Source: CAVYXF01 sp963772335 (GTDB lineage Bacteria; Pseudomonadota; Alphaproteobacteria; Rhizobiales; Rhodomicrobiaceae). Taken from it: 64,000 nucleotides of DNA. Shown one piece after another: positions 56,560 to 64,000 of the stretch. The stretch spans positions 124,001-188,000 of the forward strand of contig CAVYXF010000015.1 of assembly GCA_963772335.1 (NCBI GenBank), in the 5' to 3' direction. The notes under the pieces were generated by a model. The model searched no databases. It was not told where the DNA came from and saw nothing but the letters and a program-made list of their open reading frames with translations. The first letter of the stretch is position 1, and each line of letters starts with the position of its first letter. The position numbers and the translations under genes are program-made.

Positions 56560-57492
56560 ATGGGCTTTGGCTCCTTCTCGATGACGATTGCCGGCTTGCT
56601 CACCTGTGCTGCCCTCTTAGGCTGCGCGCCGGTCCTGCCGCCCATGCAGTCTACGCCCGGCTCATTCTATGAAGTGCGCGATGAGGCCAAGCCCGTCCGG
56701 CTCGCGGTCCGTGAGACGGGGAAGGGCAAGCCCATTCTCCTGATTCACGGGCTTGGCGCCTCGAGCTACACATGGAGCGCCATCACGCCGCCGCTCGCCA
56801 AAACGCATCGGGTGATCGCTCTCGATCTGAAAGGCTTCGGCAACTCGGACAAACCGCTCGATGACGCCTATACCATCGCCGACCAAGCCAAGCTCGTTAG
56901 CGACTATATCACGCGCAACGATCTGCGCGGCCTGACACTGGTGGGCCATTCTTATGGCGGAGCCGTCGCCATGTCGGTAGCGCTCGAGGACGCTGCCAAA
57001 CCGCGCAAGCGCATCGAGAAGCTCGTGCTGATCGACAGCCTGTCCTATCAGCAACCCGTTCCGTTCTTTTTCCGGCTCCTGCAGACCCCGGTGGTTGGCG
57101 AGCTGGGCCTAAATCTAATCCCGGCGGATGTGCAGATCTCCCGTGCGCTATCGGTCGCTTATTACCACCAGTGGAAAGTCAATCCGGAAACTGTGGCGAC
57201 CTATGCCAGTCCGCTCGAGAGCGAGGGCGGCAAGTACGCGCTCCTGCGCACCATCGACGGCCTGATGAACGAGAATGCAGATGCTTTCGTTGCGCGTTAC
57301 CGCACGCTTCAAACGCCGACCCTGCTGATCTGGTGCGCGCATGACCGCATCGTGCCGATGACGTTCGGCAAACGGCTCTGGCGCGATCTTCCCAACGCCA
57401 AGATCGACGTTATCGAGGAATGCGGCCACATTCCCCAGGAAGAAGAGCCGGAGGAGACGCTGGCCGCCCTCCAGAACTTCGCCGCCCGTTGA
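56560..57492 (+). CDS. Alpha/beta hydrolase, predicted lipoprotein
   Basis: 310-residue serine hydrolase. The N-terminal signal ends in a lipobox (LLGC, Cys at about residue 22), so it is probably anchored to a membrane. Fold motifs: ILLIHGLGASSYTW near 63 (oxyanion loop), nucleophile Ser in LVGHSYGGAVA near 130, Asp in WCAHDRIVP near 265, His in ECGHIPQEE near 291. Substrate unknown (ester or lactone likely). Single gene, convergent with the cytochrome c gene. Confidence 0.88.
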   Translation: MGFGSFSMTIAGLLTCAALLGCAPVLPPMQSTPGSFYEVRDEAKPVRLAVRETGKGKPILLIHGLGASSYTWSAITPPLAKTHRVIALDLKGFGNSDKPLDDAYTIADQAKLVSDYITRNDLRGLTLVGHSYGGAVAMSVALEDAAKPRKRIEKLVLIDSLSYQQPVPFFFRLLQTPVVGELGLNLIPADVQISRALSVAYYHQWKVNPETVATYASPLESEGGKYALLRTIDGLMNENADAFVARYRTLQTPTLLIWCAHDRIVPMTFGKRLWRDLPNAKIDVIEECGHIPQEEEPEETLAALQNFAAR

Positions 57493-57522
57493 AATAGCGC
57501 CGTAGAGCGCCCCTGCCGGGAG

Positions 57523-57858
57523 CTACTCGCTCCGCCCTTTTCCCTTCAGGCTGAGAATATAGGCGATGGTGTCCTCGCGATCATGCGGCGGGATAATAAA
57601 GTCCGGCATGGTCTCGTGTGCGCGTTGCAGCCAAGCGGTTAAGGCGATCCAGCTCACGCCCCGGATGTTGGCAAGCCTTTGGAAGGCTGGTGCGTCCGGA
57701 TTGGGTGAGAACCCGTCGCCCCTTCGAACGGCGTGGCACTCCGTGCAGTTCTTCTGGACATAGGCGAAGCCGCGCTCTGCGCTGCTCATCGGCTTCGCCT
57801 GAACCGCCCCGAAGCCGAATGTGAGGCTGAGAAGAATAAAGATCGTGCGGCGAAACAT
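57523..57858 (-). CDS. Small periplasmic cytochrome c
   Basis: 111-residue class I cytochrome c. ATG 57858 opens a signal peptide (FRRTIFILLSLTFGFGAVQA). The haem site is CTECH near residue 40 and the distal ligand is likely the Met in HETMPDFIIP. The C-terminal helix is DREDTIAYILSLKG. The longer open frame to 57960 is not used. Probable electron carrier; partner unknown. Confidence 0.9.
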   Translation of the reverse strand: MFRRTIFILLSLTFGFGAVQAKPMSSAERGFAYVQKNCTECHAVRRGDGFSPNPDAPAFQRLANIRGVSWIALTAWLQRAHETMPDFIIPPHDREDTIAYILSLKGKGRSE

Positions 57859-58157
57859 CTGCGACCCCTCGGTTGCCAGTGCGAGCTTGCTATTTTGGCT
57901 GATCACAGCAAGGGGTTCCTTGCGCGATGTCAAATCCTTCCGAAAAGTCCAGTGTCCCAAATCGATCGTTCGAACCTGCGCTTTTGACGTGCATCAAGGA
58001 CAGGCGGGCCGATCAAGAGCGAGATCACGATGTCGGCAAACCAGGCGACCCCAAGCGAGATGAGCGAGTGGACACCAGTACCTCAAGCGCTGTCGAACGG
58101 GGCAGAACCGGGCACTTTTGCCCCATTCCGAGTCGCTCGTGGAAGGAGGAGCATCCC

Positions 58158-58989
58158 GTGGCCATTAAGAGAATTCTGCTGCCGTTTTGCGAGGCCGCCG
58201 GCTTTTCGCCGATAGCAGAGGCCGCGTTTGTGGTAGGTCAGGCGCTAGATGCCCAGGTGCGCGTCCTGTTTGCGCAACCCGGCTCCGGTTCGACTTTCCC
58301 CCCAAATGAGGGCATAAGCCCGACCGAAATCATGCGCCTCATCGAAAAGGCGAGCCGGGAAAGGGCCGAGGCGCTGCGGCGGGCACGCGAGATGTTCGAT
58401 GGTTGCGCGCGCCGGTACCACAACGTCGATGCCGTCTTCGCCTCGAGCGAAGATGCAGTTCGGGAAAATGTCGGTTCTGCCGCCCGGCTGGCAGACATCT
58501 CCGTGCTCGGCAGTGGCACACATTATGGTGCGGGCGATTGGACGGATGTGCGCGAAGGCGCGATCCTCGGCAGCGGGCGGCCGGTCCTGCTTGCGCCGAC
58601 GCGTGGGCTCGAGGCGCAGAGCCTCGACCGTGTTGTGATTGCGTGGAAGGACAGCATCGAGATGGCGCGAGCCTTCAGCGCGGCCCAGCCCTTCCTCGCC
58701 ACGGCCAAGACGGCTTACCTCGTCGCGGTCGGAGAGGACGAGCAAGCAGCCGCCTCACTCAGTGAGGCCGAGCAGTATTTGCAGCTGCACAATGGCCGAG
58801 CTGCGTAGCGAGGTCATCTCGTCCGGCGGTAATACCGGCGAGACGCTGCTGCGCAGATGTCGCGACTTAGGCGGAGCATTGCTGGTGATGGGCGCCTATA
58901 GCCATTCGCGTTGGAGAGAGCGCGTATTTGGCGGCGTGACCCAGCACGTGCTGGACGAAGCCCAGGTGCCAGTAGTGATGGCGCACTGA
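58158..58989 (+). pseudogene. Universal stress protein (tandem UspA domains), frameshifted in this sequence
   Basis: Two UspA domains in about 276 residues. GTG 58158 follows the strong RBS GGAAGGAGGA. First domain: AIKRILLPFCEAAGFSP to DISVLGSGTHYG. Second domain starts SLDRVVIAWKDSIEMARAF and is cut after YLQLHN; dropping one A near 58791 gives MAELRSEVISSGGNTGETLL and the final ALLVMGAYSHSRWRERVFGG, with the ATP-loop G-x9-G-x-V-T pattern. The frame open upstream of 58158 is not coding. It follows a 300-bp gene-free region that separates it from the cytochrome gene. Confidence 0.85.
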
Positions 58990-59120
58990 CGTGGGATCAT
59001 TCCCGCGCCTCGGCAAATCCATCAGTGCCGAATTGATCGCTTTCTCGTTCCGTCCGGCAAGGCAGCCACGGTCTGTTACGCCTGGCTGACGCCGGACGAG
59101 AGCGAGCGGTCGAACGGTCG

Positions 59121-59810
59121 CTATACCGAGAAAGGCACACCGACCTCCGGCACGACGACATTCTGCCCCTGCATTTCGGCAAGGAATTTCGAGGGGTCCT
59201 GGTCAATAATCGGGAAGGTGCCGTAGTGCATCGGCACGATTGTCTTGAACTTGAAATAGCGCTTGCACGCCATCGCTGCCTGCTTGGCGCCCATGGTGAA
59301 GCGGTCACCGATCGGCACGAGGCCGACATCGGGCTCGAACACCTCTTGGATGATGGCCATATCGCCGAAAATTTCCGTATCGCCCATGTGATAGACGGTC
59401 TTGCCGTCGGAGCGCAAGATAATGCCACAAGGATTGCCGAGATAGACCGGCACGCCGTCGACCATCGTCGAGGAGGAATGGAATGCCTTTGTAAGCGTGA
59501 CGTCAAAGCCGTCCTGCATTACCGTGCCGCCCGGATTGGCCGGATCGATGTTCTCCACACCCTTGCCATTCAGATATTCGCAGATCTCGAAATTGGCGAT
59601 CAGCGTCGCGCCGGTGCGCTTTGCGATCGCGACCGTGTCGCCGACATGGTCGTCGTGACCGTGGCTTAGGATGATGTGCGTGCAATTCTCGGTGGCGCTC
59701 TCCGGGCTGCCCTGAAACCGGGAATTGCCGGTGATGAACGGATCGATCAGCAGCACCTTATTGGCCGTCTCGATCCGGAAAGCGGAATGGCCGAGCCAGG
59801 TCATCTTCAT
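59121..59810 (-). CDS. UPF0173 metal-dependent hydrolase
   Basis: 229-residue metallo-beta-lactamase-fold hydrolase. MKMTWLGHSAFRIE at the start, metal-binding LSHGHDDHVGD near 50, then MGDTEIFGDM near 140 and VPMHYGTFP near 192, all as in UPF0173. The open frame upstream of 59810 is not coding. Divergent from ruvX, an arrangement seen in related bacteria. Substrate unknown. Confidence 0.93.
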   Translation of the reverse strand: MKMTWLGHSAFRIETANKVLLIDPFITGNSRFQGSPESATENCTHIILSHGHDDHVGDTVAIAKRTGATLIANFEICEYLNGKGVENIDPANPGGTVMQDGFDVTLTKAFHSSSTMVDGVPVYLGNPCGIILRSDGKTVYHMGDTEIFGDMAIIQEVFEPDVGLVPIGDRFTMGAKQAAMACKRYFKFKTIVPMHYGTFPIIDQDPSKFLAEMQGQNVVVPEVGVPFSV

Positions 59811-59887
59811 CGCACACCTCGTGAGGGACTTGTTGCAGCGCTTGGGGCGGCAGTATAAGGAGGCCGCTATTCGCAACAAGCCCAGAA

Positions 59888-60403
59888 ATGGAGTCAGTCC
59901 CTTTGCCGGGCGCGCCAAACCCCGATGACAACCGGCCGCTATCCATCGAAGACTTTGCGAGCCGTCTGCCAAAGCAAGGCGCTGTCCTTGGCCTCGACCT
60001 TGGCACCAAGACCATAGGGCTCGCCATTTCCGACGTGACGCGCACGGTGGCAACGCCCTTGCGGACGCTACGGCGGACCAAGTTTTCCGCCGATGCCGGC
60101 GCCTTGCTGGCACTGGCCGCAGAGCGCGAGGTTCGCGGCTTCATCATCGGCCTGCCCATCAATTTCAACGCTACGGAAGGTCCGCGGGCGCAGTCCTGTC
60201 GGGCGTTTGCCCGCAATCTCGCAGCACTCACGACTCTGCCGATCGCCTTCTGGGACGAGCGCCTTTCAACGGCGGCCGCTGAACGTGCCTTGCTGGAGGC
60301 GGATGCCAGCCGCAAGCGACGCGCCGAGGTGATCGACGCGGTTGCCGCCGGATTTATACTGCAGGGCGCGCTCGACCGGATGAGGATTGGCCCGCGGCCA
60401 TAA
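59888..60403 (+). CDS. ruvX: Holliday junction resolvase-like protein RuvX/YqgF
   Basis: RNase H-like nuclease, 171 residues, with GLDLGTKTIGLAISD near residue 35 (first catalytic Asp), FIIGLPINFNATEGPRAQS near 85 and FWDERLSTAAAERAL near 120. The YqgF family is linked to 16S rRNA 5'-end processing and possibly junction resolution. In many rhizobia ruvX is followed by gatC-gatA; here an isoprenylcysteine-methyltransferase-like gene follows instead. Confidence 0.93.
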   Translation: MESVPLPGAPNPDDNRPLSIEDFASRLPKQGAVLGLDLGTKTIGLAISDVTRTVATPLRTLRRTKFSADAGALLALAAEREVRGFIIGLPINFNATEGPRAQSCRAFARNLAALTTLPIAFWDERLSTAAAERALLEADASRKRRAEVIDAVAAGFILQGALDRMRIGPRP

Positions 60404-60457
60404 GGTGGTGCTGGGCGGGCAGCACCAAAGCGGCGATAACAAGAATATGAGGGAGAG

Positions 60458-60964
60458 ATGAGCGAACCCGCTCCGGAAGATAAGGAAGTCAAAGACAATG
60501 CCGGCGTGAAGGTCGCGCCGCCGCTGATCTATCTGGTGACGCTCGCGGTGGCGCTTGCTGTCGATCTTGCTGTCGATGGACCACGCTTCACGGCAATGGC
60601 TGGACTGCCGAGCGTGGCCCGGATTGTGGCGGGGGTTGCGCTTTTCCTCATCGGCATGTTTCTCGCTGGGGCAGGCGTGGCGCGGTTCCGCTCTGCCGGA
60701 ACCGAGGTGCGCCCGTGGCGGGCTTCGACGACGCTTGTCACCTCCGGCGTCTATCGCTTCACGCGCAACCCGATGTATCTCGGCATGTCGCTGTCCTATG
60801 CGGGCCTCTGTCTCCTCGCCAACAGCGTGCTTGCACTGGTATTTTTGGTGCCGCTGGTGATCATCGTCACTTATGCCGTTATCAAACGCGAGGAGCACTA
60901 TCTCGAGGTGACGTTCGGTGCGGAGTATCGCGCTTACAAACGGAGAGTGAGGCGCTGGATCTGA
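60458..60964 (+). CDS. Isoprenylcysteine carboxylmethyltransferase-family membrane protein
   Basis: 168 residues with about four membrane segments (for example LIYLVTLAVALAVDLAV and LTLV-type C-terminal pair). The family signature is TSGVYRFTRNPMYLGMSLSYAG near 97 and KREEHYLEVTFGAEYRAYKRRVRRW at the C-terminus. Methylates lipids or small membrane molecules with SAM; bacterial substrates are mostly unknown. Convergent with the BLUF gene. Confidence 0.88.
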   Translation: MSEPAPEDKEVKDNAGVKVAPPLIYLVTLAVALAVDLAVDGPRFTAMAGLPSVARIVAGVALFLIGMFLAGAGVARFRSAGTEVRPWRASTTLVTSGVYRFTRNPMYLGMSLSYAGLCLLANSVLALVFLVPLVIIVTYAVIKREEHYLEVTFGAEYRAYKRRVRRWI

Positions 60965-60988
60965 CACGAAAAGCGGTGCCGCTCATGC

Positions 60989-61417
60989 TCAGAACTGCTC
61001 CTCAGCCGGCATTTCCGCGGCCAGGGTCTGCAGGAAGAACAGCAGGCGGTCGGGTGAAATTCTGTTCGGACGGACGCGCTCGATCGTGAAGTGAGCCAGG
61101 AATTTGTTCCGCGCTTCGGGGGAGATACGGTCAAGCAGACCCATCAACCAATTCGCAAACAACCGCTCCTGCACATCCACGCAGGAGATGAGGTGGATGC
61201 TTAGGTGGCGCGGGTCCGTGGTGATGCGATTATAGGTGTGCGTCACCGCAGCCCTTGTCCCCTCGAGCGCTTGGACGAAGACGTCGCCGTCGAAGAGGAG
61301 AAAGCCGGTCACGCCGACGCGGGAGTTGTTCCCGCGGCTGGTAGTGATGAGGCCCTCAAGATCCAAGGGAACGGAGAGATTGCGCGAGCTCATATACACC
61401 AAGCGACAGATCGTCAC
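60989..61417 (-). CDS. BLUF-domain blue-light sensor protein
   Basis: 142-residue short BLUF protein that binds FAD. The photoactive residues are all present: Tyr in RLVYMSSRN (residue 8), Asn in SRGNNSRVGVTG and Gln in VFVQALEG, with Trp/Met in ANWLMG. It has no attached output domain, only a C-terminal helical tail, so it must signal by protein contact. Neighbours are a PAS protein and a GyrI-like protein, but no clear operon partner. Confidence 0.92.
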   Translation of the reverse strand: MTICRLVYMSSRNLSVPLDLEGLITTSRGNNSRVGVTGFLLFDGDVFVQALEGTRAAVTHTYNRITTDPRHLSIHLISCVDVQERLFANWLMGLLDRISPEARNKFLAHFTIERVRPNRISPDRLLFFLQTLAAEMPAEEQF

Positions 61418-61626
61418 GACAGCGCTCCCTCACAAGCGCTGGCTTAGCTGCGCGTCTCACCTGCTGAACTCCGTGCCTACCTGCCGCAAAATGCCCCTAG
61501 CACTTTACCCAAACACTGAAAAACAATGGGCCGATAGCATGCGGTCCGGGAGCACGCTACCAGTTGGCGATATATAGCAGCAAGGCGAGTGGCTGTCTGG
61601 CGCAGCGGCGCTGGAGGCCCGACGCC

Positions 61627-62074
61627 TTATTCCCGTAGCAGATAGTAGATGTCGGTCTTGAGCTGCGCCGGATCCTCATGCCAGTGGCCGTAGACCTCCC
61701 AACTCGGTCCGGCCAGCATTTTGCCCTGCACCGCGCACCAATCGGCTATCGCCTTGTTCGCCTCGCCCAGCAGGTGGTAGGGGCCGGTATATTCGGTATG
61801 CGCTGCAAGGCCCGCCGGCGTCGCGGACAGGAAGACCTCGCCCTTCGCCCACGAACGTGGCCGGAACCTCTACGCCACATTCCAGATTGATGGCGCCGTC
61901 ATAATAAACGGCGACGTTGCGGCCCCTGCCTGATGCGCCCCTCGCACGCAGCAGCTTCCAGACTTCCCCGAGCGCAGCGGGCACAATGGTCGCCAGATTC
62001 GCCGAAGCTGCACGACGCCGCACCGCGGCGATAGGCTGCGGCCCCGCGTTTTTTATCTCGACGAGATAAGCCAT
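61627..62074 (-). pseudogene. GyrI-like/AraC effector-binding domain protein, frameshifted in this sequence
   Basis: Small-molecule-binding domain of the GyrI/SbmC type. ATG 62074 gives AYLVEIKNAGPQPIAAVRRRA and VAVYYDGAINLECGVEVPATF. Removing one base near 61840 continues with EVFLSATPAGLAAHTEYTGP and ends WEVYGHWHEDPAQLKTDIYY with TAA at 61627-61629, about 148 residues, a normal single domain. Sense of ligand unknown. Confidence 0.83.
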
Positions 62075-62321
62075 TGTTGCAACCTCAAAAATGTCTCACC
62101 GCCCCTGCGGATATGTGCGAGACCGCACTTTAACTTCCCGAGCTGGCCAAGAATAGCGCCGGCAATTCGCAAAGCCTGGGCAATGGTGTTTTTTTGATCA
62201 CTACCAGGCCTATATTATGAAAATTAATTGCGAACTTGATCTTGCATGATTTTTGCCAAATCACGCATAGTCCAGTAGCGGATGGGAGTCGCGCGGAGGC
62301 GGACCGTCGTGATCCCAAGAA
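62075..62321. other. AT-rich intergenic region upstream of the PAS gene
   Basis: About 250 bases between the divergent GyrI-like and PAS genes. Contains long A/T runs near 62190-62260 and no gene. It should hold both promoters; no regulator site is recognised. Confidence 0.4.
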
Positions 62322-62333
62322 TTGAGGGGGCCT

Positions 62334-62840
62334 ATGTTGTCCGAATTAGCGTTTCGGGCACAGCTCGTCATACGCGAGCAGCGCGAGCTTTTTGACTATT
62401 GGCGGTCATGCGCCAAGGGTCGGCCTTTGCCGTCGCGCGCCGATATTAATCCGGCCGCCATTGCCGCGCTCCTGCCGGGCATCAGCATTCTGGAGGCCGC
62501 CTCTCAGACCCGGCTGATCTACCGCCTCGCCGGTACACGCCTGCGCGATATTTTTGGGCAGGAGGTCACCGGCAAATCGGTTTTCGACCTCGAGCTCGGC
62601 GAGAAGCAGGGCTATTGGCATACTGTCTACCGCAAGGTGGTCGAAGAACGGATGCCGATGCAGGGCGCCGTCAAGGGCCCGGTCGTCGATCGCGATCATG
62701 TCGTGCTGTTCTGGCTCCGCTTGCCTCTGGCAGATGATGGGCAGATCGTCAATAAGGTGCTTTGCCACGACGTGACGCTGCCCGTCAGTGTTGCCTACGG
62801 CCTCGATCAGGACGCCCCCGGCCTCAAGAACCGGAGCTGA
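62334..62840 (+). CDS. PAS domain protein
   Basis: 168-residue single-domain PAS protein. The N-terminal helix LAFRAQLVIREQRELFDYWRS precedes the fold (LLPGISILEAASQTRLIYRLAGT, then LRDIFGQEVTGKSVFDLEL, and DHVVLFWLRLPLADDG). This matches the alphaproteobacterial one-domain PAS group whose function is unknown. ATG 62334 is used (GAGGGGGCC before it); TTG 62322 is less likely. Its 3' end overlaps a leftward hypothetical gene by 17 bases. Confidence 0.82.
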   Translation: MLSELAFRAQLVIREQRELFDYWRSCAKGRPLPSRADINPAAIAALLPGISILEAASQTRLIYRLAGTRLRDIFGQEVTGKSVFDLELGEKQGYWHTVYRKVVEERMPMQGAVKGPVVDRDHVVLFWLRLPLADDGQIVNKVLCHDVTLPVSVAYGLDQDAPGLKNRS

Positions 62841-63228
62841 GCGGCAGCACAACATCGCCGGCCTTCGGCCTGAGCCGGAGCGTTCCAGCGGGCCTGGGCC
62901 GGTCGTAATCCCCGGCAATGCGCACGCGAGACGGCAAACTCCGCTCCAATATCTTCAAATGCGCCCTCTCGTGCTTGAGAGCCTCGATCAGCCCCAGATG
63001 ACGATTGAGATCATAAGCGCAACGATTGGTGCGCGCTCGAAGGCGTTCGGCTCGAAGCGCACTGCGGATCAGAGCAGCAATCTTCAGCGTGCCGGGATAT
63101 GAATAATCGTCCGCCTCATACGGCCAAAGCCTCAAGAGTTTCGGCAACTGCTCGAGGCGAGAATATTGATCTCTCGCAACTTTGAGAGAAGAAGGGCGGG
63201 CGTGGTTATAAAATCGTAAGGGGACCAT
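62824..63228 (-). CDS. Conserved hypothetical protein
   Basis: 134 residues, no name. A helical core (LLRLWPYEADDYSYPGTLKI, then LIRSALRAERLRARTNRCAY and NRHLGLIEALKHERAHLKIL) looks like a real protein, with a basic, Pro-rich C-terminus. It overlaps the PAS gene end by 17 bases tail to tail, which lowers confidence. I recall similar unnamed proteins in related bacteria but cannot verify it. Confidence 0.55.
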   Translation of the reverse strand: MVPLRFYNHARPSSLKVARDQYSRLEQLPKLLRLWPYEADDYSYPGTLKIAALIRSALRAERLRARTNRCAYDLNRHLGLIEALKHERAHLKILERSLPSRVRIAGDYDRPRPAGTLRLRPKAGDVVLPLSSGS

Positions 63229-63311
63229 GCATGAACTCCGTCATCAACGGCGGAATCTTGGCATGTCCTGAAAGGGTGGGGATAAGTTGTGGTGGATTTC
63301 TGCCGCTATTG

Positions 63312-63878
63312 TTAATAGTATTTTATCGCCATGATCACGCGTGCTGCCCATTCGATCGTCTGGTCATAGCTGACTTCGACGCCCGAATCATGGGGCACCA
63401 GTGTCCACGTGGCGTTTCTTCCGCGGATGAGCCGGCGCAGCAGCACCGAGCCGTTTTCAACGCCAACCAGGCAATCTACGCCATGGGCGTTGTGCAGATC
63501 CTCCTCGCGGAAGCGATTGGCGATCAGGATCGAGCCGGCCGGGAAATAGCCAATCGTCGTGTCGAGACGCACTGCAATCGGATTGTCTGCCGGCACATCG
63601 AGGTGGACGAGATTGCCGTTGTCGTTTGCAACCTTGTTGACCCGTCCCTGCTCGCCGATGCGGCCAATCAGCCGAATTTCCCGGCTCGAACGTGGCCCGA
63701 TCAGATCAGCCGGCTCGACGAGCAATGCCCGTGCGATCTTTTCCAGCCAGTCCATGGAAACCGTCATATTGGCGGTCTCCAAACGCTGCACCGTCTGGGG
63801 TGTCGTCTTGATCTTGTCGGCAAGCTCTTTGAGAGTCATGCCTCGCAGCTTGCGGAATTCTCTTATTCGGGTTTGCAT
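63312..63878 (-). CDS. XRE-family regulator with S24/LexA-like C-terminal domain
   Basis: 188 residues. N-terminal helix-turn-helix of the Cro/C1 type (RIREFRKLRGMTLKELADKI, then TTPQTVQRLETANMTVSMDW). C-terminal beta-rich domain (PIAVRLDTTIGYFPAGSILI, GVENGSVLLRRLIRGR) resembles the S24 fold, but a catalytic Ser/Lys pair is not evident, so self-cleavage is doubtful. Expressed toward the left; probable autorepressor. Confidence 0.85.
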   Translation of the reverse strand: MQTRIREFRKLRGMTLKELADKIKTTPQTVQRLETANMTVSMDWLEKIARALLVEPADLIGPRSSREIRLIGRIGEQGRVNKVANDNGNLVHLDVPADNPIAVRLDTTIGYFPAGSILIANRFREEDLHNAHGVDCLVGVENGSVLLRRLIRGRNATWTLVPHDSGVEVSYDQTIEWAARVIMAIKYY

Positions 63879-64000
63879 CTCGCGCTCTCTTACTGTTTTT
63901 TCACTGTAGACGAGATTTTCTTCTGTCCTGTTATCCCCGCTTTTAACTTTTGCCGTAAATTTTACAGATCAGACGAAACAACTCGGGGCGAGAGTTCTGG
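63879..64000. promoter_or_regulatory. Upstream region of the XRE regulator, candidate operator
   Basis: A palindrome GTAAATTTTAC (63955-63965) and two direct ACTGT copies (about 63892-63907) lie 15-90 bases upstream of the XRE start in AT-rich DNA. Autoregulation is plausible. The region runs to the window edge. Confidence 0.35.

Noticed and set aside
59811..60113. N-terminal extension of the UPF0173 hydrolase frame
   Set aside because: The extension overlaps the divergent ruvX gene and lacks conservation; the family start MKMTWLGH is at 59810.

Overview
The window reads as a GC-rich alphaproteobacterial chromosome segment, most likely Hyphomicrobiales (Rhizobiales). The basis is a rhizobial-type porin, a BcsS-family protein, DUF6494 and DUF2905 proteins, a tripartite tricarboxylate transporter, and tightly packed ATGA-overlapping operons. 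I found no rRNA, tRNA, CRISPR array, insertion sequence or prophage. The organism cannot be named from what is visible.

Layout: (1) 1-1.7 kb: end of an RND efflux adaptor and a Dps ferritin. (2) 1.9-10.9 kb: surface-polysaccharide genes. A minus-strand set holds a GT2 glycosyltransferase, PIG-L deacetylase, glucose-1-phosphate cytidylyltransferase, C-methyltransferase, DUF4910 peptidase-like protein and SDR epimerase, and looks like a branched nucleotide-sugar pathway. It is divergent from a Wzz/BY-kinase gene. (3) 10.9-16.6 kb: DUF6494, moaA, a large serralysin-like RTX protease and a ketopantoate-reductase-like enzyme. (4) 16.7-31 kb: a probable uronate/aldarate region. tctACB (minus) diverges from uronate dehydrogenase, an enolase-superfamily cycloisomerase/dehydratase, a galactarolactone-isomerase-like amidohydrolase, a GarR-like reductase, a TIM-barrel isomerase and a Gfo/Idh/MocA oxidoreductase. 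A porin, a DeoR regulator and an iron alcohol dehydrogenase follow. (5) 31-46.5 kb: a TetR remnant, small membrane proteins, two AsmA-like proteins, obg, an orphan nicotianamine-synthase-like gene, a FitAB/VapBC-type toxin-antitoxin pair, a five-gene acyl-CoA/acetoacetyl-CoA operon, and a periplasmic binding protein with a long low-complexity linker. (6) 46.5-48.1 kb: a 1.5-kb stretch with no convincing gene but several strong hairpins and two intrinsic terminators. (7) 48-56.4 kb: more polysaccharide genes (two GT4, one GT2, an ExoF-like export protein, bcsS), with dapE between them. (8) 56.5-64 kb: a lipoprotein hydrolase, cytochrome c, UspA, UPF0173 hydrolase, ruvX, an isoprenylcysteine-methyltransferase-like protein, BLUF and PAS sensor proteins, a GyrI-like protein and an XRE regulator.

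Eight genes are broken by ten frameshifts in this sequence. Every one is repaired by removing a single base. A shared +1 direction across unrelated genes points to insertion errors in the sequence rather than real gene decay, so those products should be read as probably intact in the organism.
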